NCBI GenBank assembly: GCA_951799445.1
Contig: OX637297.1
Coordinates: 13,950,001 to 14,014,000, forward strand
From: Pseudisothecium myosuroides
Taxonomy: Eukaryota; Streptophyta; Bryopsida; Hypnales; Lembophyllaceae
Length of the DNA: 64,000 nt
Reading direction: 5' to 3'
Below, one piece after another: positions 1-11,380 of this stretch. Each line of letters begins with the position of its first letter. Positions within the stretch are counted from its first letter, which is position 1. The notes beneath the pieces are model-generated. The model saw only the letters and a program-made list of their open reading frames with translations, was not told where the DNA came from and made no database searches. The position numbers and the translations under genes were made by a program.

Positions 1-606
1 CAGCTGTTGGGCAACCTGGATTCGCTTGAGGGGTTAGACCAAGGCCTTTTTGACCTGGGTCATGATCTCCAAGAAGGAGGGGCACAAAATCAGCCTTCTC
101 CGGCAAAGAGCAGAACAATCGCCGGAACGTCGCAAGCCGGAACAGCATCGGCCCAGAAGGGAAGGTTGTTGGTGAAGCAGTTTGCGGCTACCACTCCGGT
201 GAAGGACGTTGTTCCAGTCGTGCCAGCCAGAAGAACTGCATCGGTGGCGAATCTCTTTCCGGACAGACCGATTGCTTCCACTTTCCGAGAACCAGCCTTA
301 TCCGGAACGGTGTTGAATCCGGCTTGGACGGATCCGGTGAGTTTTACTCACATACTCCAGCCCCTTCTCCAGACACCAGCGCCGTCCCCGCTCATCGATC
401 TTACTGTTCCGAAACCAAGGGGACGATGGTTACTGAAGGAGGCGGACTCGGAATCGGAAGAGGAGGAGGAGACAACTCAATCGGAGGAAGAAGAGTTGCA
501 GCCTCCTCGGACCAGGTTAAAGACGAAGACCACCCCACCCAAGAAGACAGGTGGATTGCCATCTCAAGGTGGTACTTCTGTAAAGAAAGCTAAGAGGAAT
601 AGGTGA
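1..606 (+). CDS. Family A LTR protein, C-terminal part
   Basis: The frame is open from base 1 to the TGA at 604-606, so the gene begins outside the window. This part covers the end of the coiled-coil region (QLLGNLDSLEGLDQGLFDLG), a Pro/Ser/Thr-rich low-complexity stretch, an acidic patch (DSESEEEEE) and a basic tail ending KKAKRNR that could be a nuclear localisation signal. The same tail is encoded by the minus-strand copies at 28493-26564 and 39446-37545. Function is unknown; no polymerase, integrase or protease motif is present. It is the only A copy whose visible frame has no stop. Confidence 0.7.
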   Translation, partial: QLLGNLDSLEGLDQGLFDLGHDLQEGGAQNQPSPAKSRTIAGTSQAGTASAQKGRLLVKQFAATTPVKDVVPVVPARRTASVANLFPDRPIASTFREPALSGTVLNPAWTDPVSFTHILQPLLQTPAPSPLIDLTVPKPRGRWLLKEADSESEEEEETTQSEEEELQPPRTRLKTKTTPPKKTGGLPSQGGTSVKKAKRNR

Positions 607-1453
607 CTATTTAGGATAGCAGAAATAATAGTTAGGATTCTTACTAGGATAGTAGTTTCGGAAACGGATTTTCCGGATGTGGGGCCAGTAGTTCCAGACT
701 TTTAGGAGTTTAACGGTTTCCCGGTATTCCCGGAACGGTCTTCAGGGCCGTTACCTTTTTGCATTTTGCTTTGTGTTGGACCGTTGGCCGGGTTTCTGGT
801 GGCCGTTGGGGCTGCCTTTCTGTGGGTTTTTAAGGGCAGGCCGGCTTGTTGGCCTGTCATTCTTTTTCCTTGTATATTCAATCTGAGGCATTCAGGAAAG
901 CACTTGTGGATTATTCTCTTGCGTATCGCGTCTATAGTCACTTGTGTGGATGTGTAAGTGAGAGTGTGCAAGGGGAGGAGTCCGGATTTGTGGACTGCCG
1001 GATTAGGCTAAGTGTGTCTTGCAGATGAGTTTTTAGACTTGCGCAGTCAGAAAGTGGCGCCTTTAAATCGCTGGTACGGTAATCCGGTGGAGACCAAGGA
1101 GTGGTCCAGAAGCTAGTTCGGAATTCGCAGGGGCGGTTCCGTGCGGAGATAGGCGACCGCCAGAGGAATATTTCCACCCATCCGGAAGGCTAGTCAACCT
1201 CATGAGCGGTCGAGAGCTAGGAAGTCATTTCCTTAGTTCCGGAAGTCCGGTATCCGTCGTTGTAGTAAGGAGGACCTAACGCTACCCTGTGTGACCAGCT
1301 TTCCAGATAGGCCATCCGGGATGTTGTGAAGATGCCACCCTGTTTACTCAACTAGATCTATTCTTGGGTTGTGTTTTGTTTTATGTTAATAGAGTTTATG
1401 TCAGATACGGAGTGGTACAATTCCCTACCCCTTGGAAAGAGCAAGTGAGGAAC

Positions 1454-1474
1454 CCTCTGAGGGTAAAACAGAGG
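1454..1474 (+). other. Conserved RNA hairpin in family A LTR
   Basis: CCTCTG at 1454-1459 pairs with CAGAGG at 1469-1474 across a 9-nt loop (AGGGTAAAA). The same position in family D reads CCCTG/CAGGG (22767-22785), family B reads CCTCTG/CAGAGG (36758-36778), and family E reads CCTCT/AGAGG (54010-54024). The stem sequence changes between families while pairing holds, which suggests a transcribed structure. Confidence 0.5.
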
Positions 1475-1739
1475 TATCGAAAACCAACTTGTTAGAAAGA
1501 CGGAACCGGAAGATTGGGTAGAGCCAGATCCGGAAGAGAATCCGGAAAGGAAGTAGTTCCGGAAAAGAGTTCGTGTGTTGAAAGGACCCCTCTCGAGGTG
1601 GTCAAAGTCCGGAAACTTAGAGGTCTAGAAACACTAATTTTGAATCAACGTCTGGAATCTCCTGGGACGATAACTTGTGTCATTTTAGCACGTTTTGTTG
1701 TTAAAAATACTTACGCCTAGATTACGCGTACGACACTAG

Positions 1740-1978
1740 TTCAACAATGCATCACGGCTTACTTCCCATTTTGTAGTACTAGAGAATGATTCATTAATTA
1801 CTTTGACAGAAGGATCGCATGTTTCAGAAACACCGACGTCCAAGCAAGGCAACATTGTGTACTATCCAGGACTTTGTGGTATTACACATATTCACAAGAG
1901 CAGCCGGGCACTGTTTGAGCGAGTAGTGGCAACTGATGCCCCTACAGTCTCATGTGACTCAGATAATCAGAGTATGTG
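1740..1978 (+). CDS. Possible host exon next to LTR A1
   Basis: An open frame of about 78 codons starts directly after the LTR end (a TAG at 1737-1739 closes it upstream) and ends at TGA near 1978. It contains the peptide GNIVYYPGLCGITHIHKSS, which is not low complexity. The family is not recognised. It may be an exon whose upstream neighbour was separated by the A1 insertion. There is no start codon or splice proof, so this is only a suggestion. Confidence 0.25.
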
Positions 1979-2904
1979 AAGGTTTGTATACACAATTCCT
2001 ATTAGTTTCATTCCACTTAAATTTCAACTTACTTGCTGTACTCATTATTATCTTGCTATGTTATACCCATTGTAGTCGTTCATTGCATTGAACTTGATTG
2101 AGCTTGAGTGTAGGATGATCATAGAGTCTTATACTCTTCCAAGAAATTGTAAGGTTGAGGGTGTTGTATGTGGTAGCAAACTTCACATTTCAGTCGATGC
2201 ATGGAATGAAGGTCTATTTGTCTGTAGAAATGAGCATACTGTTTGGATTTAGTTGCATCTTTCAAGTTCGACAATGGACTCTTTGTATTTCAAGTGCTCA
2301 CACACTGTACATTGGCAGGAATGGAGGTGCAATTCAGGACGTACTACCTGTACAATCACTATGTCAGTTCCCTCATCTCCTTGTACTGTACATCGTCAAT
2401 TTCTGTATCGGTTCATGTACTAGTTTTATACGTGAGGTACTTATTGTACTTTGACTACTGCATTTGTACCGTAGTGGTGAGTGAAAGGAATGTTCTTAGA
2501 GTGTTGCACTACCATCCTATGGTTCCAACAATAAGCAATGTACTAATTGTAACCGAGGTGCAGGATTTAGAATTGTTGGAATACATTCTATTATGAAATT
2601 GTAATGTTCATAGTGTTTGTATTAGGATTCATAATTGCTGGAATACAATCAATTCTAAAATTGTAGTGTTTGTAGTGCTTGTAGTAGGGCAATTGCATTT
2701 GTACCGATAGTAGTGACTGAAAGGATTGTTCGTAGTTGCTACACTACCATTCTATGCTTCCAATAGTACATTATGTACAAATTGTAATGTCTATAGTGTT
2801 TGTACTTGCATAATGTACTTCTGATACTTATAGTAGTACTAATCAATCTTTCATAGAACAATGAGATTATAAAAATTGTACATGTACATTTTAGTATACA
2901 TTTA
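1979..2904. repeat. Gene-poor stretch with a direct duplication
   Basis: About 100 bp at 2451-2560 (GCATTTGTACCG, then GTGAAAGGAATGTTCTTAGA) recurs in diverged form at 2690-2790. The whole stretch is rich in TTGTAC/GTACAA words. The small ORFs here are not convincing as genes. Confidence 0.5.
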
Positions 2905-3186
2905 GTGTACGTGTACGTCTGCCTCAACGCCGCCTTTGCAAAATCACTTAGTTCAACTTTGCACTTGACACCTCCTCTTGTTCAAGCCTGTTCTTGCGCG
3001 TCATTCACCTCATACTTGCCTCCGGTGCCCCCTTCCATGTTCTGTCGCCGCATGTCTTGGTTTGTGGTTTTGGTTCCTTTTTTCCTGATCCGATGCCTTT
3101 TTTTCTTCTATCTTTCCTTCCGAATTGCGAGGCTAACCTTGTTTTGTCTTCTTTTCGTCTACTGTTGGATAGATTGCGGTGGGGTT

Positions 3187-3507
3187 ATGATGTCTCCCCT
3201 TCCCAATTGCAAAGCTGAGCTGCGTTGGTACCTTACAGAGGTGGAGAGGGAGGTGGAAAGGCGTAAGGAAAAGCTTCCCAATTTTTGTTCTGATGAATTG
3301 CAGGCGCTTCTATTGAGAGAAGACGGCAAGGAATTGGAGTGGACAGTAGCTGCGATTAACGAGTTCAAGACTATTGAATTATATTCTGAAGTTTTGAACG
3401 ACGAGAGGGGCGTACCAAGCTATGAGGACAGGGTGTGTGAGCTTGGGGAATTGTCGTACTATTTCACCGACGACATGGTGCCAAAACGGTACTTCCTCGT
3501 CACTTAG
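3187..3507 (+). CDS. Hypothetical protein, 106 aa
   Basis: From ATG at 3187 the frame gives a soluble, charged protein (KAELRWYLTEVEREVERRKE, then SDELQALLLRED). It ends at TAG 3505-3507. The same frame is open back to 2905, but that part is pyrimidine-rich and translates to a hydrophobic run better explained as intron or leader, so I chose the internal start. The family is not recognised. Residues 10-45 look helical and could form a short coiled coil. It may be an exon of a larger gene. Confidence 0.3.
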   Translation: MMSPLPNCKAELRWYLTEVEREVERRKEKLPNFCSDELQALLLREDGKELEWTVAAINEFKTIELYSEVLNDERGVPSYEDRVCELGELSYYFTDDMVPKRYFLVT

Positions 3508-3597
3508 GATCCTTATACACCTGAACAACAACAATTGGTAGACGTTGTAGTACAAAATGCAAAAGCAAGAGGGTCAAAATGCCCCTCACTGTGACTC

Positions 3598-4470
3598 ATA
3601 GGGTACTAGGGTGGTTTTGTTTTTTCAAAGTACAATCTTAAAGAAGTTTTTGCATACTTAGTTCGTACAATGCATGTATGTTTGTAATTCATCAGTAAAT
3701 TTGCTTCCCTTCATAAAATAGATACTCAGAGTATGTGAATACACGTTGTTCACATGTCTGTGTTCTGACGGTAGTTTGCAAAACATGCATAAGCCATACG
3801 CTATGTACAATTCTATACAAAATGTACAAATTGTACAACAAGGATGTACCCCTAGCTATTAACTGGCTTCTTGCTGCCCCATTCCAAAGTATGGTCTTTC
3901 AATGTTGATGCCTTCAGCACAAATATTAATGTGTATTTGGCATACAATTCTAAACAAAATGTCCCAAATCCATCACCAATATGGGGTGCTGTTGTGACGA
4001 AAACGGCATCACCAAGCATTACCACATTACTATGACTCCTTTATTAACTATATAGAAACAAAAAATGGAGGCTATAATACGAGATGCCCGGGCTAAGAAG
4101 ACAAGAGCAAACAATTGATTTTAGGGTGGGTTTTTTTTTTAAAGTACAATCTTAAGGAAGTTGTTGCAGAGTTAGTTTGTAGAGTGCATGTAAGTTTGTA
4201 ATTCACCAATAAACTTGCTTCGCTTCTTAAAATGTTTACTTGGAGTATGTGAATACACGTTGTCCACAGGTCTGTGTTGTCACGGTATTTTGCAACGCAT
4301 GCATATACCATATACTACGTACAATTCTGTACAAAATCTACAAACTCTACAAAGATGTACAAAACTAAACATGGCAATGCCTTCTGTGAGCACCCCTTGT
4401 CATTAACTGGCTTATTGTTGGTATAAAACATCTTGTTGTTCAACGTTGATGCCTTCCAAAAGTACCACGA
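3598..4470. repeat. Diverged direct duplication of about 350 bp
   Basis: 3598-3960 and 4121-4470 align through their length. Shared landmarks are AAAGTACAATCTTAA, GTTTGTAATTCA, GAGTATGTGAATACACGTTG, and a run of TGTACAA words followed by TTAACTGGCTT. Many substitutions separate the copies, so the duplication is old. No gene is seen inside. Confidence 0.6.
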
Positions 4471-4994
4471 ATATTAACATGTGTTGGGCAGTTACCTTGA
4501 CATATGAGACTGTTGTGAACATTACATTGCAACAATAGTTTCAAAAATGTCAGATAGCCACCCAACATTGGTTAATTCATTCAGAAATCCACCAAAGTAG
4601 ATACTCCACAATGCAGCCTACGGCATTAGTCAAGGTTGTCTTCCCCGATATCGCGACATTGTGACAACTAGACATCACACGACGTCCAAGAGAGCCCCCA
4701 AGATGTCTAGTTGACCAAACATCTAGTTGACTTTAAAATATATCATTAGAAGTTTATGATTTTGACATTTTAATGTTTCATGTTAATGAAGTGTCTCAAT
4801 TTCATGAATACATATTACATTCTAATTTTGGGTTCATAGTTATAGTGAGATTTCAAATTTTTTTAGCTGCTGAAGATGAAATTACATGACGAAGTTGGAT
4901 GCCCGTCCGACACTTTGTCTTATATAACATGCGATGTCAGGCATCCAATACAATACCTAAACCCAAAAACGTGTCAGACAAGACAACCCTGCCA

Positions 4995-6640
4995 TTAGTT
5001 TGTAGGCGACGACAAGCGATTGATGATGGGATGAATTGAATGATCGTCAATTACTGTGTCACGGCAGTGAGTGCTACCACACTTACAATGGAAGGGAACT
5101 ACAGCATCTACAGCCTCGACTTTTGGCATTTTGAAGCTACAGCCATAATCCAAAGTCAATTCTTCCAACGGTGGAATGTCTACTTGTGCAAAGAATGCAA
5201 CATGGTAGAGTCTTGGGTCCGAGCAGCTCATTTTGACGAGCACATCACATTACAAGAAATTTCAGCCCTCGAAGGGGCCGCGAGTTTTGACCCCTCTGAG
5301 TGCAATCACAGAAAAAATTCAAATAAAAAATTATTTGACTTCGGGTTTTGATGTGGCACTACTAGTGCCACGTCAGACTTTTTAATTTTTTTAATATTTT
5401 TTAAATTTTTTTTAAATTTTTTTTAAATTTAAAAAATAATAATAATTTTTAAAAAAATTTAAAATTTAAAATTCAAATTTAAAAAAAATATATAATTTTT
5501 TAATTATTTTGTAATTGCGCTACAGGGGTGCCGAAAATCATCTGTTAACAGCCTCTTTGAGGCCCAAAACTTCTTCTAATGATGAGGTTGGCGTCTTCAC
5601 ATCTTGGAGACAAGCGACTATATATAATGGGATTCGCAACGACACAAGTACAATCAACCCTCAATTTGAACAATGTGCGTCACAATAACAAAAGCAGTTC
5701 GGAATCACAAAGTATGATTTCTGGCAAATACCTGTGGTTTAGAAATCTACTGAAATTTCTACAAAATGTTCTATCTATGCACAATGCCACATCATTGGTC
5801 ACCACTTGCTCAAATTTCCAATTAGCGTCAAGTGCTAGCGTGAAAGCCTCCGATTTCTCCAATCTTGAAAAAGCCCTACATTGCATGAGCTCAGCATTTG
5901 TAACAATCTCTCTTGCATATTCAAAGTGAAAAGTCCCCTTGCAGATTTGTTTCTTCGTCCGTAGTCCCCAGCCCTTCTCTCCAGTCCAAAAAACCTCAAT
6001 GGGAATGCGCAATCCCTTCTGAACTACTTTGTTGCCACAGGAAGTACCGCAGCTACAAGAGTCGTTGCATTCTTGAACAAAAACACTATTGGTTTGACCA
6101 GGGCAAGCAGAACCCTGCTCCTCACAACATTGTAAATTGCAAAATGACTTCTCTCCCGACAATACCTGTACAAATCAATACACCGTCAGTACCAATTGAA
6201 CAAATCAGTACATAGTCAATATCAATTGTACAAATCAGTACAATAACAATACACAAGATACATTCTATGACTATAAAGGCAGAGAAAAAACATGTATAGT
6301 GCGACAAAATTAGCAGCGCACTTTCAATTCAAGAAAAATTTACATGTTGGTTTAGGATGGATCTTTGTAAATGACCTTGTTTGTCGTATGCCAAACAAAA
6401 AAGGTTTTTCACCCCACAATAGCATGCATGCCCATGACAAGTATGCTCACCATATTGGCAAGAAGCGGAGAAATCGGCTTTCACTTCAGCCAGATTTATA
6501 GATGCAACTACAGATAGTGTGGACTGAGGACAGTAAGTATATTCTTCTAAAGTACGGAATTCCATACTTGGCACACATACCATGATTGGAACTCTTTCTA
6601 ATCTGTTGGACAAGTCGCATGCATCATACCCAAATTGTTC
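4995..6640 (-). pseudogene. SUVR-type SET-domain histone methyltransferase gene, probably decayed
   Basis: Three minus-strand blocks follow the order of plant SUVR1/2/4 proteins. 6640-6340 is a Cys-rich pre-SET segment (ends CGVKNLFCLAYDKQGHLQ). 6165-5732 is the pre-SET end plus SET start: ECNDSCSCGTSCGNKVVQKG, then GEKGWGLRTKKQICKGTF, then RFLNHR; it begins after a CAG acceptor and ends at a GTATTTG donor. 5250-4995 is the SET end and post-SET: LYHVAFFAQVDIPPLEELTL, then HCKCGSTHCRD. Such enzymes methylate histone H3 lysine 9. The last block has no AG acceptor: the frame reads TAA directly before the expected Cys codon. EYAREI also replaces the usual EYxGEI. A non-functional copy is likely; an alternative splice is possible. 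Confidence 0.75.
5385..5515. repeat. AT-only low-complexity tract
   Basis: About 130 bp made almost wholly of T and A runs (TTTTTAAATTTTTTTTAAAT and its complement). It lies within the presumed last intron of the SET gene. Confidence 0.8.
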
Positions 6641-6729
6641 CTAGGGATAGAAATACACCCTCAAAAACATGTAAGCTTGTAATAACGGATCTAATATTCT
6701 AGAGTAAAGGAAATGTAAATTAAACATTA

Positions 6730-8340
6730 TAAGGGGTGAGGAGGTGGCCTCGAGGCCCAATTGACTGGTGCTAATTTGCTCACTTTGGGTCTTTTGGATT
6801 TCAACTTCTTAGCCTGTGGTTTAGGGTTTAAGTCTTCAGATGTGCCTTCAGGTCTCTACCTCTTCCCCCTACATTCCACACAAAACACATATCTGTAACA
6901 CTTGTACATTGTACTTGTATGTTGTAGACATAAAAAGACTAGACAGAATGACAAAGGTCTCAAAGGATAGAAAACCTGGATTTTTTTTTTATATTGATTT
7001 AGCAGCCTCATCTTCACCTTCTCCTTTGTTGGCTTCTGCATTTACTCCCTCTCCGATATTAGTGTCCTCGCCCTCCCCAACTTTACCCGTGGTTCTGCCC
7101 TCCACCGCCTCGGCAGTGGCCTTTTCCCCCAAGGTCCCAACACCGGCTTCAACTGCAACGGTTACCATCACATGAGCTTCATCAGCAGTGGCCTCCACCA
7201 TCCCCTCTCTGCTAGGGTGTTCTTCCATAGTAGAGGCCTCCACCATCCCCTCTCCACTAGGGTGTTCTTCCACAGTGGTGGCCTCAGCCAAACGCTTGCC
7301 ATCGTAAGCCCCTTCCACAGTGGTGGACTCAACCCTCCCCTCTCTGCCAAGGTGTTCTTCATTCCCGCAACGTCCACCATCACCATCCTGATCCTTATTT
7401 CGAAATTCTATCCGGAAACTGGATTGGCTTATACAATCCAAACACAACGAACTGTACAAATTTGTTTACAAAATACATTTTTCCGATTCGGTTCTACATT
7501 CTAAAACGAGCACATTTCAAAAATGCAATTATCCTTGTATACAATAGAATATATACAAACTCTGTACACAAAATACAGTTTACCACTATGCCTCTGCATT
7601 CCAAACATAACACGTTCACAAATTTATACACATGATGCAAATTTGGCACGTATTTGTTAAAAAATGTAGTATCTAGCAAATATGACCTAAATCTATAAAG
7701 CTTCATCTGGGGATCTTAACCTACGTCTCATCCTTGGACCCTCCCTACATCCCAAAAACACACATCAAATATTTGTAGAAAACAAAACACACATTGCAGT
7801 ATATCCAATAAGTTGTGAAAATACAAAGACCCTGCAGGAAAGGATCGAAAGGGCCAAAATAAGGTAAGGTTCAAGGATTATACCCAGATGTGTGCAGTTC
7901 GAATTTCTCAATTGTTGTTGTGCATTCCTCACAGCCCATACAAACAATATCATGACAACCCCGCACCACCAAACCCTCCCCTCCATCTCCGCCAGTGTCT
8001 ATAGTGGATGGGAGTGCCTCCGTCCTACATTCCGACAGAGCACATTGTAAACCCGATAGGCAACATGCTTTGGTGGGTGCACAATCAAAAAACAACAACA
8101 AATGGACTGAAAGAAACAAAATTAATGCCCTATTGTTGTTGCTTCTATTGCTGATAATGTAGCCTGTGCTCGTTTTTGGAGCTTAGACGTAGGACCACCT
8201 ACTCCGCTGCTACCCCAAAATATGCTGGTGTGTTCCACAATAATCCCCTCTTCATCGGCACCTGCCGCAGAATTTTCACTCCCTCCTTCTCCATTGGAGG
8301 AACCAAGCGCTGCACAGAAACTCCATCTTCAATACCCTAT
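6730..8340 (-). CDS. Possible upstream exons of the SET gene
   Basis: Four minus-strand open blocks precede the SET exons. 8340-8120 includes GADEEGIIVEHTSIFWG. 8119-7871 is Cys-rich with CHDIVCMGCEECTTTIEKFE, recalling the C-x2-C...FExH layout of the TDBD (Jas TPL-binding) or SAND-like modules of plant chromatin proteins. 7459-6989 is very acidic with 15-residue repeats. 6860-6735 is Lys-rich (KPQAKKLKSKRPKVSKLAP), a plausible nuclear signal. Composition and order fit the N-terminus of a chromatin protein, but splice sites were not resolved, so joining them to the SET gene is inference. Confidence 0.35.
7191..7365. repeat. 45-bp coding minisatellite
   Basis: GCCTC-type unit starts fall at 7191, 7236, 7281 and 7326, an exact 45-bp spacing. 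On the minus strand this gives a 15-residue repeat with the core EEHPSREGMVEA. The period is a multiple of three and the frame stays open, consistent with a protein repeat. Confidence 0.75.
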
Positions 8341-8574
8341 AAACCAAGTTTTGTATCTAAATTGGGTACAAACATATGATCATGTTACATGTCATAGTAC
8401 GAAAGATACAATTTTTTACACGTTGTACATACAAGTTGTACAAATTGTACAATCTAAATAAGAATAGAAAATATTGGAATAACACAACGACCTAATAATA
8501 CTGCCTAAGTACTAACAACATGGAAACCTGTACAAACTCTCCTAAATATATTACAATAGGTACAACGATAAAGA

Positions 8575-8870
8575 CCACAGTATACATGAAGTACAAATAA
8601 GGAACGATGTATCCAAAACTTTACCCAACAGTACAAACTTGAGATACAGAAATACAGACAATACAATCGAAAGGGCAATAGTCAACATCGGATACAATAA
8701 GGTACGACAAGAAGGACGACAGTAAACATGAAGTACAAATCAAGGAACCCAAGTCAGTTGCAAGTAACGATGTTTCCGACATCTTACCCAACTATACAAA
8801 CCTAAGATACAAAAATACAAACAATACAACCGAAAGGGCAATCGCAAACATCAGGTACAAAGCAGTTATC
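8575..8870. repeat. Tandem duplication of about 145-150 bp
   Basis: CATGAAGTACAAAT at about 8585 and 8729, then AACGATGT, TTACCCAAC and CAATACAA(C/T)CGAAAGGGCAAT occur in the same order in two adjacent copies. A fainter third copy follows to about 8960. Confidence 0.6.
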
Positions 8871-9114
8871 TCCAAACACCCTTTCGGTAACGATGTACAC
8901 AAAACTTAATAGAACTGTACGAAATTGACATAGCATGATACAAACAATACAACTAGTATTACAAAAACCACCTTTTCTCCAATCCCCCAATCCCCCCAAA
9001 ACCAAGGGAATCTAACAAAATTGTACTATATGTACCAATCAATACAAAGTTGTACCAATAATAATGCAGTTTTTCGATGTCACCTTCTTCATCCTTGATG
9101 GTTGTTCTACACTG

Positions 9115-10709
9115 CTAGATGGTTGTGCAAATTTTTGTTGTTGCATCGCTCCTTGCTGCTAATCCTCCAGTGATGGTAGTGGCACATGCTACCTTCAATT
9201 TTGTCCACTCTTCACTCCCACCTCCAGGGCGACCACAACCACAAACATCCCTCCAACCAAAACTCATAATCCACTCAATGGGCTGAACTTGCCTGCAATT
9301 CAAAGTAGAGCATTTTGTGCCCTTGGTGAAATTCACTAATGCACAACATGGGTGATAGAGGTGTTTACATGCAGAGACAACCATCTCAAAATGTGGGAAT
9401 GGGAAACCGCATAAGGCGCACATGGAATCTCCTCCTCCACGGCCTATTCCTCCCCCGACGTACACCATCAGTAATGGCCTCAAATGAATCCACATGATGC
9501 ACAACCCAGATAAGCATGCTCCTCCTACAAAGCACGAACTTGCATTCGCATCTTCAGAACTCGTTGGTGCTGGAGCTTCACAGTCTCTCCAGAAGTAGCA
9601 ATTTCGCCCTCCAACTTGTTCACTTTCTTGAGTTCGCCGCGTACCAAGTCGTTGTATGCATCCACCTTCTCCCTTAGCTTCAAATCCACCCCCCCATCCG
9701 TGGTCGCTACCTGCAACTGCTTCTTGTATGCTTTTTGTTTCATCTTCATGATCTTCACCACCCCCTTGTGATGATTCAAAGCTTCTATGCGCCTCTCCTT
9801 GGCTGTACTTGACTCCTGCTCAGCCTCCACCTTAGCCTCTAGCTCCAAGTTCTGCACAACCAACAATTGTCCCAAGTACTCCAACCTGGCATTACATTCC
9901 TCCTCCTCCAACACCAATCCACCCATGGAACTCCCTCTGCCCTTGCAAATTTCAGATTGCAACTCCCATTTGTCGATGTGAAGTTTCCGCCAAGCCTCCA
10001 CCGTCCCTATCTGCTTCACCTTCCCCTTCATCTTCTGCAGCTTGATAACATTGCGCTCATGCAATGTACATTGGGTCTTATTAGTAGCCTCCCTGTAGGC
10101 GGCCCAATCAACTGGGATGCTTTCCTGCTCCAAAATGATCCCCTGCGCTATCTTATGAGGAAGCAGGTTACGAGGCACTTCTCGTTGATAAAGAGCTCGT
10201 AAGAGCTCTTTTATCCTCTTCTGCAACTCTAGTGACTTCATGTCTTTCCAGTTGTATCCATAACGTCTATGTTTACCCACCGGTTGTCCAAATATCTTGA
10301 CACACTTCTTGTTATAAAATTTCTTCCCTTTCTACTTTGTCAAGCAATTCGGCAAGCACCCTTCATCCTTGAAGCCGTGTTTTTCCACGAAATCAGCTTT
10401 GGTCAATACGGGTGGTGGATCGGTGAGCCTTTGGAGCTCTTCATCCACATCATCGGCATTGAACTCCTCACCCTCCTCCTCCTTGTTGCCCTCCTCCTCC
10501 TCCTCCTCGCCTTCCTCGTCGTCCTCCTCCTCCTCTTCGCTGCCAGAGCTCTCCTCGCTGTGGGACCTCTCTTCACTGCGGGACCTCTCCTTGCTGCTAG
10601 AGCTCTTGTCGCCGTTCTCGACGTCATATTCTGCCTATTGGACTTGGAATTCATCGAGTGACTGTGCCCGCAGCACCGAGGTAGCGCCTCTGCCTCTAAC
10701 TTGTGCCAT
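9115..10709 (-). pseudogene. Coiled-coil plus RING-like zinc-finger protein, copy 1, with stops
   Basis: From ATG 10709-10707 one frame runs to 9525 with TAG at 10637-10635 and 10334-10332. Order: short N-terminus, Ser/Glu acidic tract (10630-10440), conserved box (VLTKADFVEKHGFK, RRYGYNWKD, IAQGIILEQESIPVDWA), long coiled coil (10050-9550). A C-terminal RING- or PHD-like finger, CALCGFPF...CKHLYHPCCA, lies in another frame at 9504-9115, needing an intron or frameshift. The gene at 29647-23731 is a paralogue with the same order. The function is unknown; a ubiquitin-ligase or chromatin-reader role is only suggested by the finger. The two TAG codons may be CAG decay; introns are the alternative. 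Confidence 0.6.
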
Positions 10710-10845
10710 TTCTTGCCTTAGCTACAGCAAACAACAAAAATTTGATGTAACCCCTAGTACTCAGCCGACATATACAGTTTTGAAACAAATGAGATGGACT
10801 GCCAGAGGTAGAGGTGGGAATAACCACATACATTCTTGTATACAC

Positions 10846-11380
10846 AGTACAACTAGGAAGTGAGGTTTGCTCCTCAACAACCTGAAATTGAATTCGCATA
10901 TGATTAAAGCATACAAATTCAAGAGGAAAAAGAGTAAACCAATGCAAGAGACCCACCAACTTGATTGAGAACAATTCTACTCAGATTGAGCTCCACAACA
11001 CGTAGCATTGTCCACCTAAAGAAGCAATAACAACTCCTAAACCCTAAGCCAACTAAAACAAGTAGAAAACCTCCTAAAACAGTACGTTTAGTACAGAATT
11101 TGTACGCAAGCAGTCCAAACAAAACACACATTTTGGTACAATCAATTCTAAAATTGTACGCACAGTACAATTGAGAAGTAAGGCTTGATCATCACCTGTC
11201 TTCTACACCCTGAAACGGGATTCACTCCACCGATTTGGCCATAAGGGCTGTGACAAAAAACAATGTCGTCGACATCTGAACCCCAAGCGCACAGATTATT
11301 GTCTTCTAGAGGAAAAAGAGTAAAGCAATGTAAGAGACCACCTACTACAACAATAAAATCAAAGGTAAGGGGAAAAGGAA
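10846..11380. repeat. Local direct duplication upstream of the zinc-finger gene
   Basis: Two segments, about 10846-10990 and 11161-11380, share CACAGTACAA, TGAAxxxxATTC, AGAGGAAAAAGAGTAAA and CAATG(C/T)AAGAGACC in the same order. The second has extra sequence in its middle. Coding content is not evident. Confidence 0.5.

Larger units (their letters stand above)
1..1735 (+). mobile_element. Family A LTR, 3' half (copy A1, truncated by window)
   Basis: The right end is GCGTACGACA at 1735, the same terminus found on the complete family A copies at 25447 and 32943 (there inverted). The unit holds the last 200 codons of an ORF, a TATA-like TTTTTAAGGG near 826, a hairpin at 1454-1474 and a CTCCTGGGACGATA box near 1657. 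Complete copies are about 3.49 kb, so roughly 1.75 kb lies left of the window. The target duplication cannot be checked because the left end is missing. I read it as a solo LTR of a Ty3-type element, by analogy with the bounded copies. Confidence 0.75.

Noticed and set aside
2155..2596. Two overlapping plus-strand ORFs of 99 and 117 codons
   Set aside because: They lie in duplicated TTGTAC-rich DNA, have biased composition, and show no domain or conserved neighbour.
10403..10654. Arg-rich 83-residue ORF on the minus strand
   Set aside because: It is the shadow frame of the acidic Ser/Glu tract in the zinc-finger gene. The acidic frame is continuous with the conserved box.
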